In this document: one piece after another, positions 38,826 through 47,877 of the stretch
Layout of the letters: each line of letters begins with the position of its first letter
Position numbering within the stretch: position 1 is the stretch's first letter
Assembly: GCF_009600315.1 (NCBI RefSeq)
Contig: NZ_WIWC01000026.1
Span: 1-64,000, forward strand
DNA: 64,000 nucleotides
Source of the DNA: Pseudomonas helleri
GTDB lineage: Bacteria > Pseudomonadota > Gammaproteobacteria > Pseudomonadales > Pseudomonadaceae
Reading direction: 5' to 3'
Notes under the pieces: generated by a model
What the model saw: the letters and a program-made list of their open reading frames with translations, nothing else
Databases searched by the model: none
What the model was told of the DNA's origin: nothing
Program-made: the position numbers and the translations under genes

Positions 38826-40217
38826 ATGCACGATCCCCACAGCGAACGCATGAGCAGCGGCGAGACCCGGGCAGCAAGCGGTCTGGCCCTTGTGTTCGCC
38901 TTCCGTATGCTTGGCATGTTTATGGTATTGCCGGTGTTGGCGACCTACGGGATGGATCTCGCCGGTGCGACGCCTGCCCTGATTGGCTTGGCAATTGGCG
39001 CATATGGTCTGACTCAGGCGCTTTTTCAGATTCCATTCGGTGTCATTTCAGATCGTATCGGTCGCCGACCTGTGATCTACCTTGGCTTGATCGTTTTCGC
39101 TCTCGGCAGTGTGCTGGCGGCTAACTCCGACTCGATTTGGGGCGTGATTGCAGGACGAATCCTGCAGGGTGCGGGCGCGATCTCCGCAGCAGTGATGGCG
39201 CTGCTCTCTGACCTGACCCGCGAACAGCATCGCACCAAAGCCATGGCCATGATCGGCATGACCATTGGTTTATCGTTTGCTGTCGCGATGGTCGTAGGGC
39301 CATTGCTGACCAGCGCATTTGGGTTGTCAGGCCTGTTTCTGGCTACCGCTGCAATGGCGCTGGTGGGTATTGTGATCGTGATGTTCATGGTGCCGCGCTC
39401 AACCGGCACCCTGCAGCACCGCGAATCGGGTGTGGCCAAGCAGGCATTGCTGCCAACGCTGCGCCATCCCGACTTGCTGCGACTGGACTTGGGCATCTTT
39501 GTATTGCATGCCATGTTGATGTCCAGCTTTATTGCTTTACCGCTGGCGCTGGTTGAGAAGGCCGGTCTGCCTAAAGAGCAACACTGGTGGGTGTACCTGA
39601 CCGCGCTGCTGATTTCGTTCTTCGCCATGATCCCGTTCATCATCTATGGCGAAAAGAAACGCAAAATGAAACGAGTTTTGCTCGGCGCCGTGGGTACGTT
39701 GATGCTCACTGAGCTATTCTTTTGGCAGTTCGGCGACAGCTTGCGAACATTGGTGATTGGCACTGTGGTGTTTTTTACCGCGTTCAACCTGTTGGAAGCA
39801 TCACTGCCTTCGCTTATCAGCAAGGTGTCACCGGCAGGCGGCAAGGGCACGGCTATGGGGGTTTATTCCACCAGCCAATTCCTTGGTTCAGCATTGGGCG
39901 GCATACTCGGCGGCTGGTTGTTTCAGCATGGCGGTTTGTCGGTTGTGTTCCTGGGAGGCGCAGGTCTGGCTGCACTCTGGCTGGCCTTTGCTGTTACCAT
40001 GCGCGAACCACCCTATGTAACAAGCCTGCGCTTGCCGTTGTCACCTGAAGCGTTGCGCGAAGCAGGTCTGGCTGAGCGTTTGAAGGCTGTTACGGGCGTT
40101 ACAGATGCAGTGGTCGTCGCCGAAGAGGCTGCGATTTATATCAAATTGGACACCGAACTATTGGATCGCGCGACACTCGAGCAGTTGGTTAACCCAGCGC
40201 CGACGTGCGAAGCCTAG
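38826..40217 (+). CDS. MFS transporter, YajR-like
   Basis: A protein of 463 aa with 12 predicted membrane segments. The MFS motif A between segments 2 and 3 reads GVISDRIGRRPVIYLG. After the last segment (about 390) there is a cytoplasmic tail of about 70 residues (AERLKAVTGVTDAVVVAEEA) with the size and pattern of the YajR ferredoxin-like domain. The substrate is unknown; drug or metabolite export is typical. It lies 9 nt before ssb, as in P. aeruginosa. Confidence 0.88.
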   Translation: MHDPHSERMSSGETRAASGLALVFAFRMLGMFMVLPVLATYGMDLAGATPALIGLAIGAYGLTQALFQIPFGVISDRIGRRPVIYLGLIVFALGSVLAANSDSIWGVIAGRILQGAGAISAAVMALLSDLTREQHRTKAMAMIGMTIGLSFAVAMVVGPLLTSAFGLSGLFLATAAMALVGIVIVMFMVPRSTGTLQHRESGVAKQALLPTLRHPDLLRLDLGIFVLHAMLMSSFIALPLALVEKAGLPKEQHWWVYLTALLISFFAMIPFIIYGEKKRKMKRVLLGAVGTLMLTELFFWQFGDSLRTLVIGTVVFFTAFNLLEASLPSLISKVSPAGGKGTAMGVYSTSQFLGSALGGILGGWLFQHGGLSVVFLGGAGLAALWLAFAVTMREPPYVTSLRLPLSPEALREAGLAERLKAVTGVTDAVVVAEEAAIYIKLDTELLDRATLEQLVNPAPTCEA

Positions 40218-40226
40218 GAGAACGTT

Positions 40227-40757
40227 ATGGCCCGTGGGGTTAACAAAGTTATATTGGTCGGCACATGCGGCCAGGATCCCGAAGTTCGCTACTTGCCTAA
40301 CGGTAATGCCGTGACCAACCTGAGTCTGGCAACCAGCGAACAATGGACTGACAAACAAACCGGCCAAAAAGTCGAAAAGACTGAATGGCACCGTGTATCG
40401 ATGTTCGGCAAAGTCGCCGAAATCGCTGGCGAATACCTGCGTAAGGGTTCGCAGGTGTACATCGAAGGCAAACTGCAAACCCGCGAGTGGGAAAAAGACG
40501 GTATCAAGCGTTACACCACTGAAATCGTGGTCGACATGCAAGGCACCATGCAACTGCTGGGTGGCCGTCCACAAGGCGACCAACAGAACCAGGGCGGCGG
40601 TAACAACTACCAGCAGCCACAGCAGTCCGCTCCGCGTCAGCAGGCTCAACGCCCTGCGCCGCAGCAGCAACAGCAGCAGTCGCGTCCTGCACCGCAACAG
40701 CAGGCACCGCAGCCAGCTCCGGATTTCGACAGCTTTGATGACGACATCCCGTTCTAG
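40227..40757 (+). CDS. ssb: Single-stranded DNA-binding protein
   Basis: A protein of 176 aa. The OB fold spans about 1-112 ([20 protein letters not shown]). A disordered linker rich in Gln, Pro and Gly (about 115-165) leads to the acidic tip FDDDIPF that binds partner proteins. It protects single-stranded DNA in replication and repair. Good AGGAG ribosome site. Confidence 0.98.
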   Translation: MARGVNKVILVGTCGQDPEVRYLPNGNAVTNLSLATSEQWTDKQTGQKVEKTEWHRVSMFGKVAEIAGEYLRKGSQVYIEGKLQTREWEKDGIKRYTTEIVVDMQGTMQLLGGRPQGDQQNQGGGNNYQQPQQSAPRQQAQRPAPQQQQQQSRPAPQQQAPQPAPDFDSFDDDIPF

Positions 40758-40796
40758 GTCTTGCCTTGGGCTTAACAGCTTCAGCGTTACCTAAAT

Positions 40797-40828
40797 AGCC
40801 CCAAGAGTTCTGCTCTTGGGGCTTTTTG
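40797..40828 (+). terminator. Terminator after ssb
   Basis: An 11-bp stem (40797-40807 with 40813-40823), TTCTG loop, and T5 tail. Confidence 0.93.
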
Positions 40829-40835
40829 TTTGCCT

Positions 40836-40870
40836 CAAAAATAATCCCCGTAAACGGGGATTATTTTTTA
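40836..40870 (-). terminator. Terminator of gcd
   Basis: An 11-bp perfect stem AATAATCCCCG with a TAAA loop between A and T runs. It lies 20 nt beyond the gcd stop on the minus strand and can also act on the plus strand. Confidence 0.88.
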
Positions 40871-40889
40871 CATAAACACAACCAGCCGT

Positions 40890-43334
40890 TTATTTTTCAG
40901 CGCTGTCCGGTAATGCATAAGCAATGATGTAATCACCTACGTCAGGGGAGTGGCTCATGCCCCCTGCAGAGATCACCACGTATTGTTTGCCGGTAACCGG
41001 TGATTTGTAGATCAGCGGTGCGGCGACTGCACCGACAGGCAAGCGGGCTTTCCACACTTCTTTACCGGTTGCCGAGTCGAGCGCACGCAGGTAGTAGTCT
41101 TGAGTCCCTGCAAAGAACACCAGGCCTGAGGCTGTTGAGGTTGGACCACCCAGTGTTGGCATGCCCAGCGGTATCGGCATGTGGGTTTTAATTCCCATAG
41201 GGCCGGTATCCTGGACGGTGCCCATAGGCACTTGCCACACCAGTTTCTGGGTATTGAGATCAATCGCACTCATGCTGCCGAACGGGGGTGTATTGCACGG
41301 CACGCCCAGTGGCGATTGCAGAATGTCGATTCTCACGCCGCCATAGATACCGGCGACTTGTGGGCGAATGGTTCCCATGAAACCGGGCACTTCGTCAGTC
41401 GATACTTTGAACTTGCTGGTGTCTTCCTTCGTCACCAGCGACATCCGCAGGGGCACACGCATGTCATTAACAAACATCATGCCTGTATTTTCGTCGATGG
41501 AAATGCCCCCCCAGTTCATGCCGCCCAACAAGCCTGGCCATTCGATGTACGGTTTCTCGGACGGAGGTGTAAACGGGCCTACGTAAACGGAGTCCTTGAA
41601 CATGATCCGGCAGTACAGTTGATCGAAAGTCGTCACGCCCCACATGGACTTCTCAGTCAGTGGCTCAACACCAATAGTTGGCATTCCGATCGAAAACGGT
41701 TGAGTCGGTGACAGGTGCTCGCCTTCAGCAGCAGGTGAGGTTGGAACCGGACGTTCTTCAACTTCGGTAACAGGTTTACCTGTACGACGGTCCAGAACAA
41801 AAATATTGCCTGTTTTGCTGGTCTGGATCAAAACCGGCGTTTTCTCGCCGTCAGCGTTCTTCCAGTCATACATGACTGGCTGAGAAGGCAGGTCGTAATC
41901 CCACACATCGTGATGAACGATCTGGTAAACCCACTTGGCTTTACCGGTCGATGCATCCACAGCTACAACCGCCGAGCCATATTTTTCCTTGGCTGCGTTG
42001 CGATCACCGCCCCAGTAGTCCGGTGGGCCATTGCCAGTTGGCAGGTAGACCAGGTTCAACTCTTTATCGTAAGTAGGAATGGTCCATACGTTAGGCGTTT
42101 CCAGCGTGAACTGATGGTCGTCGGCAGTAGCGTCCTTACCCTCAGGTGCGCCTATGTCCCATGCCCAGATCAAATCACCGGTCAGCACGTCAAATGCACG
42201 CACGGCCCCTGAAGGCTCGCCCGCTACGATGTCACGCACCCAGCCGCCGACCACGGTCAGATGACCCATCACAACCGGCAGAGAGGTTGGGTGATAGCGT
42301 TTGCTCTTCTCGGTCGGGCCCATGCCTTTCTTGAGATCGACGTAACCGTTCTCACCAAAGCTCGAACACAGGGCGCCGGTGTGCGCGTCAAGCGCAAACA
42401 GACGGGCATCCACCGACGACACCAGAATGCGCTGACGGCATTGTTGGTCGTTGTCGTGCGAAGCCTTGACCTCAGCACTCAGGCTGTCGTCTTTATCGAT
42501 GTCGTAATAACCCACGCCGCGGCAGGTGACGTGTTCTTCGGTTTTGGCTTTAGGGTCGAACTTCCAGATAGGCGCCCCAGTATCACCATCCAGTGCGGTG
42601 ATCAGATTCTCCGGTGTGCATGAATACAGCACGTTGCCAATCTGCAACGGCGTGTTTTCGTCTACACCTGCGCCAGCGCCGGTCGTTCTGCGCCCGGTTC
42701 TGTATGTCCAGGCGACCTGAAGGTCCTTGACGTTTTCTGGGGTGATCTGTGTGTAAGGCGCAAACCGGGTACCCGATGCGCTGCGACCATAGTATTCCCA
42801 ATTTTCAGGCGTATCGGCAGTAGGTTGCTTCGGCTCGGATACCTTCGACGCGACCACAGGATTTGAAATCGCACCGTGAGGGTAAAACGCAGCAATAAAG
42901 GTGGCGATCAACGCGGCAAACACCGCAAAGCCAAATCGGTTAGCCACGCGCTGAGTAGTCACGGATGTACCCGGGAACGTCGCGCCCACCCACAAACTAA
43001 GTGTCAGGATAATGGCTGGAACCACAAGGCGTGGCAGCAGTTCCCAATAACTGAACTGACCTACCTCATAAAATGCCCAGACGCATGTAGCAAGGAATAT
43101 AAGTGCCGAAAATATAATGCTGAAACGTTTACGCCATAACAATAACGGGGCTAGTACCAAATAAGCCAACCCGGCTATTAGATAATAACTTGATCCGTCC
43201 AGAGCCAATAACAAGACCCCGCCGTATATCAATGTCAGTGCAACAGCAAAAACGAAGAGAGATAATACTATTCTCGCGAGCGAGCTTATTGCCCGTCTTT
43301 TAGTGGGTGATTGATGGTCATCCGTCATTTTCAT
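40890..43334 (-). CDS. gcd: Membrane-bound PQQ-dependent glucose dehydrogenase
   Basis: A protein of 814 aa. Five membrane segments fill about residues 20-150 and anchor it in the inner membrane. The rest is a periplasmic PQQ beta-propeller. The HHDVWDYDLPS motif carries the likely catalytic Asp. It oxidises glucose to gluconolactone and feeds electrons to ubiquinone; in soil pseudomonads the gluconic acid dissolves phosphate. It needs PQQ made elsewhere. It is divergent to the OprB porin gene, which fits a joint role in sugar entry and oxidation, but an IS element now lies between them. Confidence 0.96.
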   Translation of the reverse strand: MKMTDDHQSPTKRRAISSLARIVLSLFVFAVALTLIYGGVLLLALDGSSYYLIAGLAYLVLAPLLLWRKRFSIIFSALIFLATCVWAFYEVGQFSYWELLPRLVVPAIILTLSLWVGATFPGTSVTTQRVANRFGFAVFAALIATFIAAFYPHGAISNPVVASKVSEPKQPTADTPENWEYYGRSASGTRFAPYTQITPENVKDLQVAWTYRTGRRTTGAGAGVDENTPLQIGNVLYSCTPENLITALDGDTGAPIWKFDPKAKTEEHVTCRGVGYYDIDKDDSLSAEVKASHDNDQQCRQRILVSSVDARLFALDAHTGALCSSFGENGYVDLKKGMGPTEKSKRYHPTSLPVVMGHLTVVGGWVRDIVAGEPSGAVRAFDVLTGDLIWAWDIGAPEGKDATADDHQFTLETPNVWTIPTYDKELNLVYLPTGNGPPDYWGGDRNAAKEKYGSAVVAVDASTGKAKWVYQIVHHDVWDYDLPSQPVMYDWKNADGEKTPVLIQTSKTGNIFVLDRRTGKPVTEVEERPVPTSPAAEGEHLSPTQPFSIGMPTIGVEPLTEKSMWGVTTFDQLYCRIMFKDSVYVGPFTPPSEKPYIEWPGLLGGMNWGGISIDENTGMMFVNDMRVPLRMSLVTKEDTSKFKVSTDEVPGFMGTIRPQVAGIYGGVRIDILQSPLGVPCNTPPFGSMSAIDLNTQKLVWQVPMGTVQDTGPMGIKTHMPIPLGMPTLGGPTSTASGLVFFAGTQDYYLRALDSATGKEVWKARLPVGAVAAPLIYKSPVTGKQYVVISAGGMSHSPDVGDYIIAYALPDSAEK

Positions 43335-43731
43335 GAATGCTCTATGGGTGAATACAAAACTGTTCGTCGTCGGTGCGAACAGCCCGGCCGAATGATTGAT
43401 TCGGACGTAAATGGTTGGGCGTAAATCCTCTGGTACCTCGTCATTCAGGCATTAAAGCGCTGAAAACAAGGCCGTTACCCGGTGAGTCGGTTGCTGAATG
43501 CGCAGTTGCATGCAAAGGACTGAAGGTTCTACGAAACCTGGAGCGCAGCATCAGTGCTCTATAGGGGGGGGTTTATGACTTTGTTTGCGCCCAGCAGGCT
43601 TATTTTAATCGGAGGATGTCTCGAATAAATCCAGCGTATTGGAAAACAATATTGATGAAACAGTAACAATCAAGTCGCCATGAGCGACTCAATAGGTGCA
43701 GTACGTCATCGGTTCAGGTTCGTGATTGTTA
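43335..43731. other. Gene-free region upstream of gcd
   Basis: These 397 bp hold the gcd 5' region and no supported gene. A run of eight G occurs at 43564-43571. I could not identify a convincing promoter or a regulator site. The IS element begins at the right end. Confidence 0.6.
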
Positions 43732-44295
43732 GGCTCTGTACGTAAAGTATTGTCGCAAGCACCGCATAGCGCAGGCCAATGATACCATCGCCGCAAAACT
43801 TGTTGCGAGCTTGTCGAAGCGCGTCACGATGCGACGGTTCTCCTTCAGCCAGCCAAACATGCGTTCGATGATGTTGCGCTGCCGATATTTGGGGCGATCA
43901 AAAAGTCGAGGCAATCCTGGCTTGGTTTTGCGCTTCATGCTTCGCAACGGAATGACTGGCTGCATGCGATAACGATCACAATACTGGCGCAGCGCTTCAG
44001 CGTCGTAACCCTTGTCAGCCAGCAACCAGCGGCAACGCTTGCGTGGGCGACCGCGCAGGCTGGGTATGCAAGCCTGATCGAGTAGCGGTTGGGCATAGGC
44101 TATATCGCTGGCTTGTCCGCCTGACAACAGGAAACGCAGAGGCACACCATTGGCGTCGCACAGCATGTGAATCTTGGTCGTCAGGCCACCCCGGCTGCGC
44201 CCGAGCGCGTGGTCTTGCGGTTCTTCAAATCCCCTTTTTTCCCGGCACCTGATGAGGCCCGGGTTGCTCGTACGGCAGTGGAGTCGATCATCCAT
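43729..44295 (-). CDS. IS5-family transposase, downstream frame (OrfB)
   Basis: Meaningful sequence starts after the slip site with GFEEPQDHALGRSRGGLTTK; the part upstream in this frame is not conserved. The second catalytic Asp lies in ADKGYDAEALRQY and the Glu in RNIIERMFGWLKENRR. Together with OrfA this gives a complete DDE set. The stop codon TAA is completed by the flanking TA target bases. Confidence 0.9.
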   Translation of the reverse strand: MDDRLHCRTSNPGLIRCREKRGFEEPQDHALGRSRGGLTTKIHMLCDANGVPLRFLLSGGQASDIAYAQPLLDQACIPSLRGRPRKRCRWLLADKGYDAEALRQYCDRYRMQPVIPLRSMKRKTKPGLPRLFDRPKYRQRNIIERMFGWLKENRRIVTRFDKLATSFAAMVSLACAMRCLRQYFTYRA

Positions 44296-44652
44296 GTTTC
44301 CAAGTCAATCAAACCCTGCTCATTCAATCGGATATGAAGACGCTTGAGCATCTGATCAAAAGCTCCGCAATCACGCCATCCCCGGAACCGTTGATAGATC
44401 GTTGACCAAGGGCCTAATCGTTCGGGCATGTCTCGCCAGGCTGCGCCAGAGCAAAGCACCCAGAGAATACCGTTTAGCATCAGGCGATCATCGGCCCGAG
44501 GGCGCCCGGTGCGCTGATTTTTGGTGAAGATATCTGCAACCAGATCCCAGGCTGCGTCGGGGAGTTCATACCGCTTTGCCATCTTGGCCTCCTGGCTTTA
44601 ATGGCGGTGTATTTTACAGAAAATCGTATTTCTTGGGTTTACGTACAGAGCC
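43732..44652 (-). mobile_element. IS5-family insertion sequence (IS427 group), complete
   Basis: A 921-bp element bounded by perfect 15-bp inverted repeats GGCTCTGTACGTAAA. It is flanked on both sides by TA, the expected target duplication. It encodes one transposase split in two frames on the minus strand. Both ends and both frames are intact, so it may be active. It lies between the divergent gcd and oprB genes. Confidence 0.93.
44181..44582 (-). CDS. IS5-family transposase, upstream frame (OrfA)
   Basis: A protein of 133 aa. It has the N-terminal domain of IS427-group transposases (KRYELPDAAWDLVADIF, WRDMPERLGPWSTIYQRF) and the first catalytic Asp in MIDSTAVRA. The run of six A followed by G on the coding strand (44235-44240) is a likely -1 slip site leading into OrfB. 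Confidence 0.92.
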   Translation of the reverse strand: MAKRYELPDAAWDLVADIFTKNQRTGRPRADDRLMLNGILWVLCSGAAWRDMPERLGPWSTIYQRFRGWRDCGAFDQMLKRLHIRLNEQGLIDLETWMIDSTAVRATRASSGAGKKGDLKNRKTTRSGAAGVA

Positions 44653-44874
44653 TAGTTCAAGAGCTGGCTTTAAGGCGAATTGTTACGAACGCACCAACAA
44701 TGTTTCTTGCAGAGTTGGATGTATTCCAAAAAAGCGAATGCTTAAACTTATACGTTGCGACTAACGTCAGGCGACGTTATCCAATCCAGTCCTTACACCC
44801 TGACGCAAGCAGTTATAAAGCGACTTGCAAAGCAGCTTTGATCATCTGCGTTTTTTCAACGGAGCACCTTTCGA
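44653..44874 (+). promoter_or_regulatory. Upstream region of the OprB-type porin gene
   Basis: A stretch of 222 bp between the IS end and the porin start. TTACAC and TATAAA spaced about 15 nt (around 44795-44820) are a weak promoter candidate. GGAG lies about 11 nt before the ATG. No HexR- or GltR-like site is evident. Confidence 0.35.
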
Positions 44875-46164
44875 ATGTTTTTTTCTTTCCGCGCGCTGAC
44901 GACCAGCCTGTGCAGCGGTTTGTCGTTCTGTATGTTGGCCCCAGCTCCAGCGTTGGCGGATTCTACGAACTTGATGAGTCGCTCAACACTCACCGGCGAT
45001 TGGGGAGGGGAGCGACAGAAGCTGCTCGACAAGGGGATTAAGCTGACGGGTGAATACAGCTCCGAGACGATTTCGAACCTGCACGGCGGAATAAAGCGCG
45101 GCACTCGCTATGCACAACAAATACGCATTGGCGCGCAGTTTGATCTGAGCAAGTTACTCGACACTCCGGATGCTGGCGTGGTGCAGATCATTATCAATGA
45201 CCGTCGTGGCCATAGCGCCACGGAAGACTTGCTCGGTAACCGCTTGTCAGCCCAGGAAAACTATGGGGGTGAATACACCCGGCTGACCGAGTTCAGCTAT
45301 CAACGCAATCTGTTTTCCAAAGACCTGTCGGCCAAGGTCGGATATATGGTCATGGGCACCGAATTTGGGGGCATGCCCATTTTGACCAACTTTGTGAGCG
45401 CCGGTTTTTGTGCACACCCGTTAACCATGTCCAGCGGCAGTGGATGGGGTAACTATCCGACGGCACACTGGGGGGGAGAACTGCGTTACGACGTTAACCC
45501 GTCTCTAACGCTGCAAACCGCTGTGTTTCAAGTCAACCCGGAGCACAACGCACGCCCTTCTGAAGCGTTTTCCATGCCCAGCAACGACACCACCGGGGCT
45601 ATTTTGCCACTTGAGGCGATTTTTAATAATCATGCCTTTCTGGATGGTCAGTACAAAGTCGGTTGGTATTACGACACGTCCAATTACCAGAAAATTGGCA
45701 GCACAGAAAAGAGCAGCAACCGTACCGGGGCATACGTGTTGTTTGATCAGGCTATCTGGAAGGACGAGCAAGACCCTGAAAGCGTATTGCGCCTTTTCGG
45801 GCAAGCGGCCACCAGTAACGCTGCGACTTCACCGATGCGTCGTTGGTATTCGGTGGGTCTGGTCAAGCAGAAGCCCTTTGCAAACCGTCCCAAAGATACT
45901 ATCGCCTTTGGTTATGGCCGCGCCGTGATCAATTCGCGCACGCGCGATGAGCAAGAAGCGGCTGCAATCAATTTTGGGGAGTCAGACATGATCGCCAGCC
46001 TCGACAACGGCGAGCAGATGCTTGAACTCAACTATGGCGCGCAAGTCACTCCCTGGCTGTTGGTGCGACCGGACATGCAGTACTACATCGAACCGGGCGC
46101 GTTCTTCGGTAAAAAAAGAGGAAACGCATTGGCTGTAGGGCTACAGATCAAAGCGACTTTTTAA
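44875..46164 (+). CDS. oprB: Carbohydrate-selective porin, OprB family
   Basis: A protein of 429 aa. A signal peptide of about 28 residues ends APALA-DSTN. The mature part begins with SRSTLTGDWGGERQKLLDKG, the OprB family start, and ends in KATF with a terminal Phe typical of outer-membrane barrels. It should let glucose and other sugars into the periplasm, where Gcd acts. The specific OprB copy is not certain. Confidence 0.88.
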   Translation: MFFSFRALTTSLCSGLSFCMLAPAPALADSTNLMSRSTLTGDWGGERQKLLDKGIKLTGEYSSETISNLHGGIKRGTRYAQQIRIGAQFDLSKLLDTPDAGVVQIIINDRRGHSATEDLLGNRLSAQENYGGEYTRLTEFSYQRNLFSKDLSAKVGYMVMGTEFGGMPILTNFVSAGFCAHPLTMSSGSGWGNYPTAHWGGELRYDVNPSLTLQTAVFQVNPEHNARPSEAFSMPSNDTTGAILPLEAIFNNHAFLDGQYKVGWYYDTSNYQKIGSTEKSSNRTGAYVLFDQAIWKDEQDPESVLRLFGQAATSNAATSPMRRWYSVGLVKQKPFANRPKDTIAFGYGRAVINSRTRDEQEAAAINFGESDMIASLDNGEQMLELNYGAQVTPWLLVRPDMQYYIEPGAFFGKKRGNALAVGLQIKATF

Positions 46165-46229
46165 CAGACGGGCTGGCGCTTTGTGCGTTATGAACCTGAA
46201 AGCGCAGGCCATGAAGCGATCTCCGCGAC

Positions 46230-47804
46230 TCAGGCAAGCACACATTGCCCATTGACCGTGCGCCACAGCTCGAGCGGATTGCCCTCCTGTAGTGCTTCAG
46301 GCATCAAGGCCGCAGGCAGGTCCTGATAACACACCGGCCGTAAGAACCTGTCGATGGCACTGGCGCCGACGGCGCTACTTCGACTGTCCGAACTGGCCGG
46401 GAACGGGCCGCCATGCACCATCGCGTGAGAGACCTCGACGTTGTTCGGATAACCGTTCACCAGGATGCGGCCCGCCTTGCGCTCAAGGACGGGCAGCAGT
46501 TTTCTGGCCAGCGAATGATCAGCGTTATCCAATTGCATTGTCGCCGTCAGCTGTCCTGACAGGTGCTCGGCGATCGCCAGCATTTCATTTTCATTCTTGC
46601 AGGCGACGATCAGCGAGCTGGGGCCGAATGTTTCGTCACCAAGCCGTTCTGTTGTGAGAAAGGTGGCTGCATCGGTTACGAACATTGTGGCCTGCGCGGC
46701 ACTTGGTTTTTCTGCAGAGCACCCTTGCCCCAGCGTTGTAACACCGTTGATGTTGCCCATCTCCTCGATGCCCGCGAGGTAGGCATGATGAATGCCCGGC
46801 GTCAGCATGGTTGCTGCCGCCTTTTTACGCAGGGCGTCCAGGGCCGTGTTGCAAAACTGGGTCAGCGGCTGACCTTCCAGGGCAATCACCAAACCTGGAT
46901 TTGTACACAATTGCCCGGCACTCATCGTCAGGGCCTCAACGAATCCACGGCCGATTTCGCTGGCGCGCATCGACAGCGCATGCGGCAACAGGAACACAGG
47001 ATTGATGCAGCTCATTTCGGCGTACACAGGAATCGGTTCGCTGCGTTGCGCCGCTGTACGCATCAGCGCCAGGCCGCCTTGTCGCGAACCCGTGAAGGCG
47101 ACTGCCTTGATCGCGGGATGGCTGACCAGAGACTGACCGAATGGATGACCGTCGCCGATGAGCAGGGAAAACACGCCCTCTGGCAAGTTGTGGGCAGCGG
47201 CGGCCTGTTGAATCACTTGGCCTACCAGTTCAGACGTACCCAAGTGCGCCTCGTGCGCCTTGACCACTATCGGGCAGCCAGCGGCCAGAGCTGCGGCGCT
47301 ATCGCCGCCGGCAACCGAAAACGCCAAGGGAAAATTGCTTGCCCCAAATACAGCCACCGGGCCGAGCGCGATCTTGTGCAGCCTCAGGTCGGGGCGAGCG
47401 GGGATGCGCGTCGGCAACGCGCAGTCCAGGGTGGCGCCGAGGTAGTGGCCGTCGCGTACCACTTGGGCAAATAGCCGCAACTGGCTCACGGTGCGGCCCC
47501 GTTCGATGATCAGGCGCGCTGCCGGCAATCCGGTTTCGAGAGACGCGCGCCCGATCAGCGTGACCCCTAACGCCAGGATGCCCGTGGCGATCGCTTCCAG
47601 AAACTGAGCACGCTGTTCTGCCGTGGTCGCGCGGTAGCGATCGCAGGCCTGCTGTGCCATCGTGCAGGCTTGCTCAATGTCAGCGATACCGCCGACGCCG
47701 AAGTGAGGCCCCAGCGTTTCATGGGTGGCAGGATTGATTGCAGACAGCGATCCTTTGTCGCCAAGCACTGCCGACTGACCGATGAGCATTTTGCCGGTAA
47801 TCAT
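46230..47804 (-). CDS. Aldehyde dehydrogenase, 2-oxoglutarate-semialdehyde (2,5-dioxovalerate) dehydrogenase type
   Basis: A protein of 524 aa from the ATG at 47804 (MITGKMLIGQSAVLGDKGSL), which has AGGA 6 nt upstream and matches family starts; ATGs 1 and 9 codons earlier are alternatives. The cofactor and catalytic regions are clear: GASNFPLAFSVAGGDSA, the VYAEMSCINPVF block, and the catalytic Cys in TMSAGQLCTNPG. Relatives oxidise 2-oxoglutarate semialdehyde to 2-oxoglutarate with NAD(P)+. It is the last gene of the biosynthetic operon, so it may oxidise a pathway aldehyde instead. Confidence 0.85.
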   Translation of the reverse strand: MITGKMLIGQSAVLGDKGSLSAINPATHETLGPHFGVGGIADIEQACTMAQQACDRYRATTAEQRAQFLEAIATGILALGVTLIGRASLETGLPAARLIIERGRTVSQLRLFAQVVRDGHYLGATLDCALPTRIPARPDLRLHKIALGPVAVFGASNFPLAFSVAGGDSAAALAAGCPIVVKAHEAHLGTSELVGQVIQQAAAAHNLPEGVFSLLIGDGHPFGQSLVSHPAIKAVAFTGSRQGGLALMRTAAQRSEPIPVYAEMSCINPVFLLPHALSMRASEIGRGFVEALTMSAGQLCTNPGLVIALEGQPLTQFCNTALDALRKKAAATMLTPGIHHAYLAGIEEMGNINGVTTLGQGCSAEKPSAAQATMFVTDAATFLTTERLGDETFGPSSLIVACKNENEMLAIAEHLSGQLTATMQLDNADHSLARKLLPVLERKAGRILVNGYPNNVEVSHAMVHGGPFPASSDSRSSAVGASAIDRFLRPVCYQDLPAALMPEALQEGNPLELWRTVNGQCVLA

Positions 47805-47877
47805 CATGTGTCCTATTGGTTGCTGTGCCATCGTCAGGCCCGATTTTTCTGAAATTGAAGTGCGCAGGCGGTTTGTT

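Noticed and set aside
43729-44582. Transposase as a frameshifted pseudogene
   Set aside because: The frame change lies at a run of A in the place where IS427-group elements shift by design, and all catalytic residues and both ends are intact.
44601-45041. Open frame at the IS-porin junction
   Set aside because: It crosses the IS end and overlaps the porin signal peptide in another frame, with no recognisable content.
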